This document shows, piece after piece, positions 51,423 to 60,870 of a DNA stretch of 64,000 nt. The DNA comes from JBAOHV01 sp964450685 (GTDB lineage: Bacteria > Actinomycetota > Acidimicrobiia > Acidimicrobiales > Microtrichaceae). How positions within the stretch are numbered: position 1 is the stretch's first letter; every line of letters starts with the position of its first letter. A program made the translations under genes and the position numbers. The notes beneath the pieces were generated by a model. It searched no databases and was not told the origin of the DNA. It was given only the letters and a program-made list of their open reading frames with translations. The stretch is from NCBI GenBank assembly GCA_964450685.1, contig CAYVDN010000002.1:1-64000 (forward strand). Direction: 5' to 3'.

Positions 51423-52532
51423 TCACTTCAGGAACGATGGAACGTCGAAGTCGTCGTCACCGTCGAACAACGATTCGTCGTCCTCAGCGGAGTCGGCGAA
51501 CACGTCGTTCATCACGCTGCCGCGCGACTCGTTGGCCGGCGTCTCCGCAGCCGGCTCGGAGCGCCGTGGTGACTTCGACTCGTCCCAACGTTCGAAACCG
51601 GCGGCGACGACGGTGATTCGGACCTCGTCACCCATCTCGTCGTCGATCACGGCGCCGAAGATGATGTTCGCCTCCGCGTGGGCGACCTCGTGGATCACCG
51701 AGGCTGCTTCGTTGACCTCGAACAACGTCAGGTCACTTCCGCCGGAGATGTTCAACAGGATGCCGCGGGCACCGTCGATGGCGGCCTCGAGCAGGGGTGA
51801 GGAGATCGCGTGGCGCGCAGCGTGCAAGGCCCGCCCTTCGCCCGTCGCGTAGCCGACGCCCATGAGAGCGCTTCCGGCATCACTCATGATCATCCTCACG
51901 TCGGCGAAGTCGGTGTTGATGAGTCCCGGTGTGGTGATCAGGTCGGTGATGCCCTGCACACCCTGGAGCAGGACCTCGTCAGCCATCTTGAAGGCGTTCA
52001 GGACCGAGGTCTTCTCGTTGGCGACGGTGAGCAGCCGATCGTTGGGGATGACGATCTGGGTGTCGACCTTCTCCTTGAGGGTGCCGATCCCCTGGTCCGC
52101 CTGCACCGAGCGCCGCCGGCCTTCGAAGATGAACGGCCTGGTGACGACAGCGATCGTCAACGCTCCCTGGCTCTTGGCGATCTCTGCCACGACCGGCGCA
52201 GCACCCGTCCCGGTGCCACCACCCTCGCCAGCGGTGACGAAAACCATGTCGGCGCCGCGCAGCACCTCTTCGATCTCGGAACGGTGGTCCTCGGCTGCCT
52301 GACGACCCACATCCGGGTCGGAGCCGGCGCCCAGGCCTCTGGTGAGCTCACGGCCGATGTCGAGCTTGATGTCGGCGTCGCTCATCAACAACGCCTGAGC
52401 GTCGGTGTTGATGGCGATGAACTCGACGCCCTTCAGCCCCGCATCGATCATGCGGTTGACGGCGTTGCAGCCGCCGCCTCCTATGCCGACCACCTTTATG
52501 ACGGCCAGATAGTTCTGTGGGTTGTGGGCCAT
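51423..52532 (-). CDS. ftsZ: cell division GTPase FtsZ
   Basis: 369 residues, tubulin fold that assembles the division ring. The GTP-binding signature is GEGGGTGTGAAPVVA and the T7 synergy-loop region is NTDFADVRMIM. The C-terminal conserved tail DFDVPSFLK, which binds SepF, is intact. Start at MAHNPQNYLAVIKVVGIGGGG (52532), with GGAGG upstream. The 166-base gap before it is the longest in the dcw block and should hold its own promoter. Confidence 0.98.
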   Translation of the reverse strand: MAHNPQNYLAVIKVVGIGGGGCNAVNRMIDAGLKGVEFIAINTDAQALLMSDADIKLDIGRELTRGLGAGSDPDVGRQAAEDHRSEIEEVLRGADMVFVTAGEGGGTGTGAAPVVAEIAKSQGALTIAVVTRPFIFEGRRRSVQADQGIGTLKEKVDTQIVIPNDRLLTVANEKTSVLNAFKMADEVLLQGVQGITDLITTPGLINTDFADVRMIMSDAGSALMGVGYATGEGRALHAARHAISSPLLEAAIDGARGILLNISGGSDLTLFEVNEAASVIHEVAHAEANIIFGAVIDDEMGDEVRITVVAAGFERWDESKSPRRSEPAAETPANESRGSVMNDVFADSAEDDESLFDGDDDFDVPSFLK

Positions 52533-52698
52533 GGGACTCAGCCACCTCCAGGAACCGGGGCGGCGATGCTCCCGGGTGATGGGCACAGCACGAGCCCCAC
52601 CGACGACCGTGCAGGGGTGAACCTGCAGTCGAGGTGGAGCAGCGATGAACCTCGTGTGGACCGTGAGACTACGACGTGTTGCGCTGCGCTATCAACGA
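52533..52698 (-). promoter_or_regulatory. ftsQ-ftsZ intergenic leader
   Basis: 166 bases without a gene. TGCAGG (52610-52615) and CCTGCA (52622-52627) form a small hairpin. A GGAGG ribosome binding site lies 12 bases before the ftsZ ATG. Promoter(s) for ftsZ are expected here from cluster logic, but no clear hexamers were found. Confidence 0.4.
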
Positions 52699-53601
52699 TC
52701 ACCGCTCTGCCTCCGTGCCGCGGCCGCTGCTGGCACCCCCGGACGTGCCTGCGCCACTGGTCGCTGCGACCTCGGTCGGAGCAGGCGCGACGCAGTCCGA
52801 CCGACGGCTGGCGGTGACCAGATCGGGCTGTCGCACGTCGACCACGTCCAGGCACTCCTGGACGACCTGGGTCAGGAACGCGTGGGTGGCGGCGAGCTTG
52901 GCAGGTACGTCCTCGACTGGACCGAAGCGAACGCTGGCGTCGTCCTCCAGGTGGAACGTGAGATTGCCGGCGTCGTCCACGCTGGCCGATGCCAACGTCG
53001 GTCGCAGCGCGTCAGGTATCCGGGTGAAGACTCCGACCGCTGCGTGCAGGTTCTCACCCAGGGACTCGCCCTCGACGAGATCCACGCCGGACACCTCGAG
53101 CACGGGCAGCCCGTCCACGCCGTCGAGTCCGTCGGGCAGCACCCGTCCGGAGCGCGAGACGACGCGCTCCACGTCACCCGAACGCATTCGGACGACCGGC
53201 ACCTCCTCGACGACGTCCACGTGAACCGTCGATGGCCATTCCCGCACCACCCTGGCGCCCGCCACCAACGGCAGGTCGCGTAAGCGCTCCCGCGCCGCCG
53301 CCAGGTCGAGCGAGACCATCTGGTCGCCGGTTTCGATCCCGGCAGACCCCACGACCGTCTCGTTGCTCAGGCGCTCGGTGCCCGTCACGCGGACACGGTC
53401 GACGTCGGTCAACGGCGACGCCAGGGTCCCGGCTGCGGCGGCGACGACCGCGACCAGACACACCGCTGCGACCACCTGCCGCTTCCGTCGGCGCCGACGC
53501 TCCTCGACAACACGCCTGCGACGCTCCACCAGTCGGGGCTCGACCTGGCTGCGCACGACCGGGCGGGGGGTCGGCGCCTTGTGCGTCCTGGTGGTCGACA
53601 T
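52699..53601 (-). CDS. ftsQ: cell division protein FtsQ/DivIB
   Basis: 300 residues. A basic cytosolic N-terminus (about 45 residues, RRRRRKRQ) precedes one membrane helix (VAAVCLVAVVAAAAGTLA), a POTRA domain (VDRVRVTGTERLSNETVV ... RVVREWPSTVHVDVVE) and a C-terminal beta domain. The last 40 residues are Ser/Gly/Ala-rich. FtsQ links early and late division proteins. Its ATG overlaps the murB stop by one base. Confidence 0.93.
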   Translation of the reverse strand: MSTTRTHKAPTPRPVVRSQVEPRLVERRRRVVEERRRRRKRQVVAAVCLVAVVAAAAGTLASPLTDVDRVRVTGTERLSNETVVGSAGIETGDQMVSLDLAAARERLRDLPLVAGARVVREWPSTVHVDVVEEVPVVRMRSGDVERVVSRSGRVLPDGLDGVDGLPVLEVSGVDLVEGESLGENLHAAVGVFTRIPDALRPTLASASVDDAGNLTFHLEDDASVRFGPVEDVPAKLAATHAFLTQVVQECLDVVDVRQPDLVTASRRSDCVAPAPTEVAATSGAGTSGGASSGRGTEAER

Positions 53602-54587
53602 CAGGACCCCTCACCGACGCTTACCGGACCGGTGAGGCGCGCGAGAATCTCGGGGCCGAACCCGACGAGGATCGTCTCCGGATGCAACTCGACCCCATGG
53701 CGCAGCGCCACGAGCTGTCGGACTGCCGCCATCACCTCGGCCACGTCGCCGGCGGCTCCGCCCACGTCGGCCTGGATGAAGTTGGCGTGCTTCTCTGACA
53801 CCGCAGCGGTCCCGACGCGCAATCCGCGGCCACCTGCTTCATCGATCAGCCTCCCGGCGGAATCCCCGGGAGGGTTTGTGAACACCGAGCCGGCGTTCTG
53901 ACCTCCTGGCTGGTGCTCCCGGCGCCACCGGACGATCTCGGACAGCAACTCCTCGCCCGCTCGGGGATCGTCGGCGACCTCGAGCTGGATCTCCGCCTCG
54001 ACAACCACCTGTGACCGGCGCAGCAGCGAGCGTCTGTACCCGAGTTCCAGCGCTGCGGCCTCCACCTCGACATCATCGCCGGTCAGCACGTCGATGACGC
54101 GGACCCTGACAAGGCTCGCAGCGATGTCGGACCCGTGCCCGCCGGCGTTCATGCGGACCGCACCGCCGAGCGTCCCGGGCACGCCCACCGCCCATTCGAA
54201 TCCCGTGAGGCCCGCAGCCACGCTGCGGCGGGCCAGTACCGGCAGGAGAGTCGCCGCGCCCGCCCTGATCCTGTCGTCCGCCACCCGGATGTCGGTGAAC
54301 GCGTCGCCCAGCTGCAGAACGAGGGCATCGACTCCCTCGTCGGCGACCAGCATGTTCGAGCCACGGCCGACGACCACGACATCGTCGACCGTCAGGTCTG
54401 GCACTGCTGCGATGGAGCTGGCCACACGTCCCAACTCGTCGGCCGAGTCCACAGCGACGAATCGCCGTGCCGGCCCACCGACCCGGTAGGTGGTCGTCGG
54501 GCCCAGCGGACGGTCGCGCTCCAGTCGGTCGCCCAGGAACTCCAACGCTCGGTCGATCCCGACCAGGTCTGCGTTCGAGAGACTCAC
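53601..54587 (-). CDS. murB: UDP-N-acetylenolpyruvoylglucosamine reductase
   Basis: 328 residues. An FAD-binding PCMH domain begins TTYRVGGPARRFV. VVVGRGSNMLVADEG and GVPGTLGGAVRMNAG contact FAD. NAGSVFTNPPGDSAGRLIDEAG carries the catalytic serine. MurB makes UDP-MurNAc with NADPH. Compact length fits a type II MurB. It overlaps murC by 4 bases. Confidence 0.96.
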   Translation of the reverse strand: MSLSNADLVGIDRALEFLGDRLERDRPLGPTTTYRVGGPARRFVAVDSADELGRVASSIAAVPDLTVDDVVVVGRGSNMLVADEGVDALVLQLGDAFTDIRVADDRIRAGAATLLPVLARRSVAAGLTGFEWAVGVPGTLGGAVRMNAGGHGSDIAASLVRVRVIDVLTGDDVEVEAAALELGYRRSLLRRSQVVVEAEIQLEVADDPRAGEELLSEIVRWRREHQPGGQNAGSVFTNPPGDSAGRLIDEAGGRGLRVGTAAVSEKHANFIQADVGGAAGDVAEVMAAVRQLVALRHGVELHPETILVGFGPEILARLTGPVSVGEGS

Positions 54588-55981
54588 CGGGTCGACCCCT
54601 CGATGCGTGCGATGACCCGATCGGCGATCGTCGTCACGTCACCCGCTCCGATCGTCATGCACAGGTCTCCCGGGCGGAGCTCATCTACGAGCTGGTCGAC
54701 CACGTCGTCGAGATCTGCGCACCACCGCAGGTCAGCCCGGGCATCGGCGGCGCGCACGGCGTCGAGAAGCAACGAGCCGCTGACCCCCGGCCGTGGAGGC
54801 TCTCCGGCGGGGTAGATCTCGGTCAGCAGGAGCACGTCGGCGTCACCGAAGCAACCGGCGAAGTCCTGCCACAGCGCCTGGGTGCGCGAGTAGCGGTGGG
54901 GTTGGAAAACCGCCACGACCCGGTCCCAGCCACCACTGCGCCCCGCGGCAAGCGCCGCTCGTACCTCGGTCGGCAGGTGCGCGTAGTCGTCCACGAAGTC
55001 GATGCCGCCGACCGAGCCCCTGCGCTCGAATCGTCGTGACGCGCCGTCGAATCCTGCGAGACCGGCTGCGGCCGCTCCCGGGTCCACCCCCAACTCGGTG
55101 GTCATGGCCAACGCACCCGTCGCGTTCAATGCGTTGTGGAGCCCGGGGACCCCCAACTCCACCGGCACCCGTCCCGACTTGCCGACCAGGACCCAGCGCG
55201 AACCCCGCGGCCCCAACTCAAGGTTCTCGATGCGATGGTCGGCATCGCTGGCGGTCCCGTAGGTGGTCGCTCCTACCGCTCGTCCGACGCGAGCAGCCTC
55301 CGGGTCGTCGGCACAGACCACCCGAGGCCCGCCGGTACCGGTGAGGAAGTCCGCGAAACCCTGCCGCAGCTCATCCCAACCACCCCAGAACTCCAGGTGG
55401 TCAGGTTCGACGTTGGTCACCAACGCCGCGGCACGGGGGCCGGCCATGAAGCTGCCGTCGGACTCGTCGGCCTCGAGCACGAACCAGCGACCCGACCCGT
55501 GAGCCGCTGCGCCACCGAGAGCAGGGACCTCGGCACCGATCAGGTACGACGGGTCCTCCCCCGCCGCGACCAGGGCCGTGGCCAGCATCGATGTGGTCGT
55601 GGTCTTTCCGTGGGTTCCCGAGACCGACAGGAACGGCTGCTCCGCTGCGAAGGAAGGAAGCAGATCTATGCGGCGCAGCACCGGCAAGCCTCGTTCGCGC
55701 GCCGCGACCACCTCGGGGTTGTCCGCGCCGACAGCTGTCGACACGACGACCAGTTCGGCCTCGCCCAGGTGCCCCGGATGGTGGCCGACGTGGACGACGA
55801 CTCCGTCTGCGGCGAGCTTGTCGAGCACCGGCCCGGCGGCGCGGTCGGAACCGGAGACCGTGTGACCCTGTTCTGCCAGGACCCGGGCAATCGCCGACAT
55901 CCCCGCCCCACCGATCGCCACCACGTGGATCCGGCGCGGACGACTCAGATCGACCGGATCCTCGGCCGGGGGAACGCTCAC
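54584..55981 (-). CDS. murC: UDP-N-acetylmuramate-L-alanine ligase
   Basis: 465 residues. An N-terminal Rossmann (HVVAIGGAGMSAIA), the ATP loop VSGTHGKTTTTSM, EADESDGSF and VEPDHLEFW, then the C-terminal domain (FVDDYAHLPTEV; FQPHRYSR). The D-D-Y-A-H pattern is MurC-specific. Start is GTG 55981, which overlaps the murG stop as GTGA. Confidence 0.97.
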   Translation of the reverse strand: MSVPPAEDPVDLSRPRRIHVVAIGGAGMSAIARVLAEQGHTVSGSDRAAGPVLDKLAADGVVVHVGHHPGHLGEAELVVVSTAVGADNPEVVAARERGLPVLRRIDLLPSFAAEQPFLSVSGTHGKTTTTSMLATALVAAGEDPSYLIGAEVPALGGAAAHGSGRWFVLEADESDGSFMAGPRAAALVTNVEPDHLEFWGGWDELRQGFADFLTGTGGPRVVCADDPEAARVGRAVGATTYGTASDADHRIENLELGPRGSRWVLVGKSGRVPVELGVPGLHNALNATGALAMTTELGVDPGAAAAGLAGFDGASRRFERRGSVGGIDFVDDYAHLPTEVRAALAAGRSGGWDRVVAVFQPHRYSRTQALWQDFAGCFGDADVLLLTEIYPAGEPPRPGVSGSLLLDAVRAADARADLRWCADLDDVVDQLVDELRPGDLCMTIGAGDVTTIADRVIARIEGSTR

Positions 55982-57126
55982 CGCTCCGCTCCGGGGGTCA
56001 CGGGTGCTGTTGGCCGAGCAGCAGACTCGACCAGGTCGGCCACCGCCGAAGCAGCCTCTGGGTACCCGACCGAACGAGCCGCCTCGGCCATCCTCGACAG
56101 ACCTTCGGGCCCGCCGGCGAGCAACCGGTCGACCTCGTCGACCAGGCGCTCGGCATCGAGTTCGTCGTCTGCAACGAGAACCGCTGCACCTGCTTGCACC
56201 AGCGCACCCGCGTTCGCCCGCTGGTGATCCCTGGTCGCTATCGGCAGCGGGACCAGCACCGACGGCACACCGACTACTGCCAACTCTGCGACGGTCGTAC
56301 CACCCGAGCGGCACACGACAAGGTCGGCTGCCACGAGTGCCAGCTCCATGCGGTCCTCGTAGCGGACCGGGTGGTACACGAGCTCCCGCTGATCGAAAGT
56401 CGGGCGGTCGTCCCAGTCGCGCGCACCGACGACGTGGTGGATGGCCAGGTCGTCGCGCTCGGCCCAGGTCTCGACCGCTCCGTGGACAGCGCTGTTCAGA
56501 CGCCTGGCTCCCAGGGATCCGGCGAAGACGACGAGGAGGGTGCGGTCGAGCGGGAGACCCAGAGCACGTCGTGCCCCGTCGCGGTCCGCCGTGCGCGCCG
56601 CCTCGAGAATTTCGTCACGGACGGGGTTGCCTGTAACCGTTGCATGTGGGAGGTCGGTCTCGGGGAAGGGAACGGCGCAACCGGACGCGAACCTGGCGAC
56701 GAGACGGTTGGCAGCACCGGCACGGGCGTTCTGCTCCGCGACGACGAGAGGAACCCGCCAGATGACCGCGGCGACAGCCACGGCGGCCGAGGCGAAGCCA
56801 CCGAGGGTCAATACGACCCGCGGCCTCCTGCGGCGCACCAGTGCGGCTGCCTGGAACATCGCTCTGACCAGACCGATGATCGCCCCGATGTTCGCCCTTG
56901 TGAGCTTGCGCTGTATGCCGCGACCGGGGAGGAGCGTGATGTCGAAACCTGCTGATGGCACCAACTGTGCCTCGATACCCCTGCTCGCACCCACGAAGTG
57001 GATGCCGTCGCTGTCGTGGCCGCGGTCGACGAGCTCCCGTGCGACGGCGATACCCGGGAGCAGATGCCCGGCCGTTCCACCGCCTGCGATCAGCATCCAG
57101 GTGGAGCCGGCGCTGTCCGAGGTCAT
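55978..57126 (-). CDS. murG: UDP-GlcNAc:lipid I glycosyltransferase MurG
   Basis: 382 residues, GT-B fold. GGGTAGHLLPGIAVA at the N-terminus, TLGGFASAAV, EQNARAGAANR, and the C-terminal donor site SGGTTVAELAVVGVPSVLVPLP. It acts at the inner membrane face, converting lipid I to lipid II. ATG 57126 overlaps the ftsW stop (ATGA). Confidence 0.97.
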   Translation of the reverse strand: MTSDSAGSTWMLIAGGGTAGHLLPGIAVARELVDRGHDSDGIHFVGASRGIEAQLVPSAGFDITLLPGRGIQRKLTRANIGAIIGLVRAMFQAAALVRRRRPRVVLTLGGFASAAVAVAAVIWRVPLVVAEQNARAGAANRLVARFASGCAVPFPETDLPHATVTGNPVRDEILEAARTADRDGARRALGLPLDRTLLVVFAGSLGARRLNSAVHGAVETWAERDDLAIHHVVGARDWDDRPTFDQRELVYHPVRYEDRMELALVAADLVVCRSGGTTVAELAVVGVPSVLVPLPIATRDHQRANAGALVQAGAAVLVADDELDAERLVDEVDRLLAGGPEGLSRMAEAARSVGYPEAASAVADLVESAARPTAPVTPGAER

Positions 57127-58445
57127 CGGTCGTGCGCGACCGACACGAGCACGCCGACCGCCACCAGACACATCACCAGAGAGGATCCGCCGTACGACAC
57201 GAACGGCAACGTTATTCCCTTGGTCGGAAGCGTCCCGATCGTCACCCCGATGTTTATGAGCGCCTGCACTCCGATCCAGGCTGTGATACCGAAGGCGACC
57301 AGACGACCGAATTCGGTGCGTGTCCGCAGCGCGATGCGCGCGCCCGAGGCGATGAACGCGAGGAATGCGCCGAGCACGACCAGCGATCCGATCAGACCCA
57401 ACTCCTCACCGATGATCGCCAGGATGAAGTCGGAGTCTGCGAACGGCAGGTAGCCCCACTTGGCACGGGAGTTGCCGGGACCGTTGCCCCACAGCCCTCC
57501 GGACGCGAACCCGATCTGGGACTGGAGCAGCTGCCATCCTTCCTTGGCCTGGTACTGCTCGGGGTTCAGGAACGCGCCGATGCGCTTGAGCCTGAATCCC
57601 TGTCCGACGACGAGCGCCAGGACCACGAATGCAGCACCCGCTCCTGTGAGCGCCCCTACCTGCCTGCCCGGCACCCCGGCGAGGAAGAGCATCGTCAGCA
57701 CGATCACTCCGAGCAGCATCGTCGTGCCCATGTCGTCACCGGCCATGACCATCGCCGCGGCGAACGCCGACACGGCGAGAACAGGTTTGAGAAGCTCTGG
57801 CGAGCCGATGTCGCGGTGGCGAACGTCGAGGAACCTGGCGAGCCAGAGGATCAGGCCCAGCTTCAGGAGATCCGAGGGCTGACCGGTGAACATCCCGAAG
57901 CCGACCCAGCGGGTTGCTCCGTTCACCGTGACGGCGAAGGGAAGCGCCGGTCCTCCGAGCGTGCGAAGGACGACGTCGAACGCCAGCAGGGTCTGCAGCG
58001 CCACCGCCACAAGCATCAGGGGGACCGCGATCCGGTCGCGCCAGACCTGGACCGGGATCCGCGCTGCGACCATGGCAGCGCAGACGCCGACGACCATGAA
58101 CACCGCCTGGCGGCTCACGACCGCCCAGCTGGACGAGCCGCCCTGCACCGATGCCACCGAGGACGCCGAGTACACCATCACCAGGCCGAGCAGGCAGAGC
58201 ACCCCGACAGCTCCGAGCAGCACCGACTCCGCTGTCGGGCCTGGCTGGACGACATCCACCCGTGCCCTCGCGCCGCTACGCGCAGGGGTCCTGCTGGCAG
58301 GGGACTTCCTGGTGGTTGTCGTCCTGGCAGCGGTCTTCCGGGCGGAGGCTGTCCGGCTCGATGCTCGTCTCGCACTCGTGCTCGTGCTCGTGCCTGGACG
58401 CCGCGAGTTGCTGCGGGCCTGGGGTCGCCTTGTGGTGGTGCTCAC
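57123..58445 (-). CDS. ftsW: SEDS peptidoglycan polymerase FtsW
   Basis: 440 residues, about ten membrane helices, with the FtsW/RodA signature region GLPTKGITLPFVSYGGSS near the end (here TLPTKGITL). An unusually long, Arg/Ser/Thr/Ala-rich cytoplasmic N-terminus (about 70 residues, roughly 20 Arg/Lys) precedes the first helix. FtsW polymerises septal glycan with FtsI. The overlap with murD and murG implies translational coupling. Confidence 0.94.
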   Translation of the reverse strand: MSTTTRRPQARSNSRRPGTSTSTSARRASSRTASARKTAARTTTTRKSPASRTPARSGARARVDVVQPGPTAESVLLGAVGVLCLLGLVMVYSASSVASVQGGSSSWAVVSRQAVFMVVGVCAAMVAARIPVQVWRDRIAVPLMLVAVALQTLLAFDVVLRTLGGPALPFAVTVNGATRWVGFGMFTGQPSDLLKLGLILWLARFLDVRHRDIGSPELLKPVLAVSAFAAAMVMAGDDMGTTMLLGVIVLTMLFLAGVPGRQVGALTGAGAAFVVLALVVGQGFRLKRIGAFLNPEQYQAKEGWQLLQSQIGFASGGLWGNGPGNSRAKWGYLPFADSDFILAIIGEELGLIGSLVVLGAFLAFIASGARIALRTRTEFGRLVAFGITAWIGVQALINIGVTIGTLPTKGITLPFVSYGGSSLVMCLVAVGVLVSVAHDR

Positions 58446-59842
58446 GAGCCTTCTCCCAGGATGATCCTGCGCACACAGGCGACGAAGTCGTCACCGCGCT
58501 CGCCGTAGGAGCGGTACCAGTCGAACGAGGCACAGGCTGGCGAGAGGAGCACCACGTCGCCGCTGACGGCCAGCGTCCCGGCAAGCCGCACGGCGTCCTC
58601 CATCGAGGTCGCGACAGCCGTCGGCAGACCGGGGAACACGCTGACGACCTCGGCGGCGGCATCGCCGATGCCGACCACGGCACGGACGCGGTCCGACACC
58701 TCGGCCAGGGCACCCATGTCCAGTCCCTTGTTGTGCCCACCGGCTATCAGGATCACTGAGGAGAACCCGCGAACAGCAGCGAGCGTCGCATGTGGCGCGG
58801 TGGCCTTGGAATCGTCGAACCAGCGCACGCCGTCGAGCTCACAGACGAGTTGCACGCGGTGCGACAGTCCCGTGAAACGTCCGATCGCCGTGCGGACACC
58901 GTGAATGTCCGCACCGCCCGCCAGGGCCGTCGCCGCCGCGGCCAGGACGTTCGAGCGGTCGTGGGGCAAAGCGCTCCAGAGATCGTCGACCCGGGCCAGC
59001 TGCACGTCGCCGGGACCTAGCAGCGCACCATCACTCTCGCGGTAGTCGACCGACGCCCCGGTCGGATCGGGGCCCAGCCCGTAGCGAACGACCATCGGCG
59101 CGGCCGGTCCCGCGGGCGCTGAAGCGGCGACGACGCTGTCGTCGACGTTGACGACGGCGACGTCACCGCGACCCTGGTCGGCCCAGATCCTGGCCTTGGC
59201 GTCGCGGTACGCGTCCAGCGACTCGTGCACGTCCAGGTGGTCCGGCGCGAAGTTCAGCCAGGTCGCCACCCGTGGCGCGAAACGCCGACTCTGAGCGAGA
59301 CGGAACGATGACGCCTCGACCACGAACACCTCGGTGGCAGGGTCGTCGATCGCTGCGACCAGCGGGACCTCGGTATTGCCGACCGCCGCGCTGCGGACGC
59401 CTGAGGCGTCGAGCATCGCGTCGACGAGGGTTGTCACGGTCGTCTTGCCGTTCGTGCCGGTGATGGCCAGTACCGGACGGTCGTCCCATGCGGCCGCCAG
59501 GTCGAACTCGCTGAGCACGGCCACGCCAGCGATCCGGGCGGCGGCGAACAACGGGTGGGATTCGGGCAGTCCCGGCGTCGGGACGACCGCGTCGACGCGG
59601 CCGAGCACATCATCCCAGTCGATCGGACCTTCGAGAACCTCGACGGATGCACCGTCGCCTGCCGCGGCGCGTACCTCGCCTGCGAGCACGTCGCGGCGCA
59701 CCGGGTCGCCGTCATCGCCGAGTACGACGTCCCTGCCGCGCCGGACGAGAGCATCGGCGACTGCCATGTTGGTCACGCCCAGTCCGTGCACCAGGAAGCG
59801 CCGCTCCGCCAGGTCATCCACGTGCGATTCGGCGGCGGTCAT
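58442..59842 (-). CDS. murD: UDP-N-acetylmuramoylalanine-D-glutamate ligase
   Basis: 466 residues. An N-terminal domain (FLVHGLGVTNMAVADAL), the ATP loop ITGTNGKTTVTT, the SSFRLAQS motif, LNFAPDHLDVH, and a C-terminal domain with FDDSKATAPHAT, matching MurD. Start ATG 59842 overlaps the mraY stop; the open frame upstream is non-coding shadow. Confidence 0.97.
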   Translation of the reverse strand: MTAAESHVDDLAERRFLVHGLGVTNMAVADALVRRGRDVVLGDDGDPVRRDVLAGEVRAAAGDGASVEVLEGPIDWDDVLGRVDAVVPTPGLPESHPLFAAARIAGVAVLSEFDLAAAWDDRPVLAITGTNGKTTVTTLVDAMLDASGVRSAAVGNTEVPLVAAIDDPATEVFVVEASSFRLAQSRRFAPRVATWLNFAPDHLDVHESLDAYRDAKARIWADQGRGDVAVVNVDDSVVAASAPAGPAAPMVVRYGLGPDPTGASVDYRESDGALLGPGDVQLARVDDLWSALPHDRSNVLAAAATALAGGADIHGVRTAIGRFTGLSHRVQLVCELDGVRWFDDSKATAPHATLAAVRGFSSVILIAGGHNKGLDMGALAEVSDRVRAVVGIGDAAAEVVSVFPGLPTAVATSMEDAVRLAGTLAVSGDVVLLSPACASFDWYRSYGERGDDFVACVRRIILGEGS

Positions 59843-60870
59843 CCCAACCCCCCGCCACGGATGAACTCCCGGTAGAAGAGACCCAGGCCGAACGCCGTGC
59901 ACGCCCCTGTCACCATCCAGAGCCGGATGATGACAGTGGTCTCGGGCCAGCCCTTCAGCTCGAAGTGGTGGTGGATCGGCGCCATCTTGAAGATGCGTCG
60001 ACCGAAGAGACGGAAGCTGGCTACCTGAAGGATGACCGAGACGGTCTCGAGCACGAACACCAGGCCCAGGATCGGCAGCAGGAGCGCTGTCGACGAGCTC
60101 AGAGCCAGCGCGGCGAGAGCCATGCCGATAGCCAGCGACCCGGTGTCGCCCATGAAGATCTGCGCTGGCGCGGCGTTCCACCAGAGGAACCCGGCGCAGG
60201 CCCCCATCATCGCTGCGGCGACCACTGCCAGGTCCAGGCCGACGTTGATCTCGAAGAATCCCGAATACCTGAAGATCGAGTAGCCGATGACGACGTACCC
60301 GGCGAACACGAGGGCGGCCGAGCCGGCTGCCAGACCGTCCAGCCCATCGGTCAGGTTCACGGCGTTCGTGGTGGCTGCAATCAGCAGGATCGCCCAGACC
60401 GCCCAACCGATCCGCCCGAGCTCCCACCCCATGTCGTTCCACTTGGCGAAGCTGATGGTCGTGTGCACGTTGGTGCGCGCCAGCATCATCAGGACGAACA
60501 GGAGCGCGACCGCGAGAAGCCCGAACATCTTCGCCCGCTTCGACAGACCGAGGTTGCGCTCGTTGGCGACCTTTATCCAGTCGTCGAGCAGTCCTACGAC
60601 TCCGGCGCCGCTGATGGCGAGCATCGCAGCGATCCCGGTCCATGTGAACACGCCGTCGTAGAGGTTCGAGACCAGGTAGCCGGCCAGGGCGCCGGCGACG
60701 ATCGCAATACCACCCATCGTCGGTGTTCCGGCCTTGACCATGTGGCCCTCGGGAACATCCTCGTGGATCGGCTGGCCGATCCGGCGCTGGGTCAGCAGCA
60801 CCACGAGCATCTTCGTACCGCCGAGCGACACGATCGTCGCGATCCCGACGGCGAGGAGCAGCCTGATCAC
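59839..60870 (-). CDS. mraY: phospho-MurNAc-pentapeptide transferase
   Basis: 343 residues, ten membrane helices. The aspartate motifs are GLLDDWIKV and NLTDGLDGLA; the magnesium/substrate histidines are in APIHHHFELKGW. TPTMGGI is conserved. It forms lipid I from UDP-MurNAc-pentapeptide. Its ATG overlaps murE's stop directly, leaving no room for murF. Confidence 0.98.
   Translation of the reverse strand: MIRLLLAVGIATIVSLGGTKMLVVLLTQRRIGQPIHEDVPEGHMVKAGTPTMGGIAIVAGALAGYLVSNLYDGVFTWTGIAAMLAISGAGVVGLLDDWIKVANERNLGLSKRAKMFGLLAVALLFVLMMLARTNVHTTISFAKWNDMGWELGRIGWAVWAILLIAATTNAVNLTDGLDGLAAGSAALVFAGYVVIGYSIFRYSGFFEINVGLDLAVVAAAMMGACAGFLWWNAAPAQIFMGDTGSLAIGMALAALALSSSTALLLPILGLVFVLETVSVILQVASFRLFGRRIFKMAPIHHHFELKGWPETTVIIRLWMVTGACTAFGLGLFYREFIRGGGLG

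Noticed and set aside
56955..58508. A 517-codon rightward frame opposite ftsW
   Set aside because: Antisense shadow of a membrane protein gene, full of His, Arg and Asp with no domain structure.
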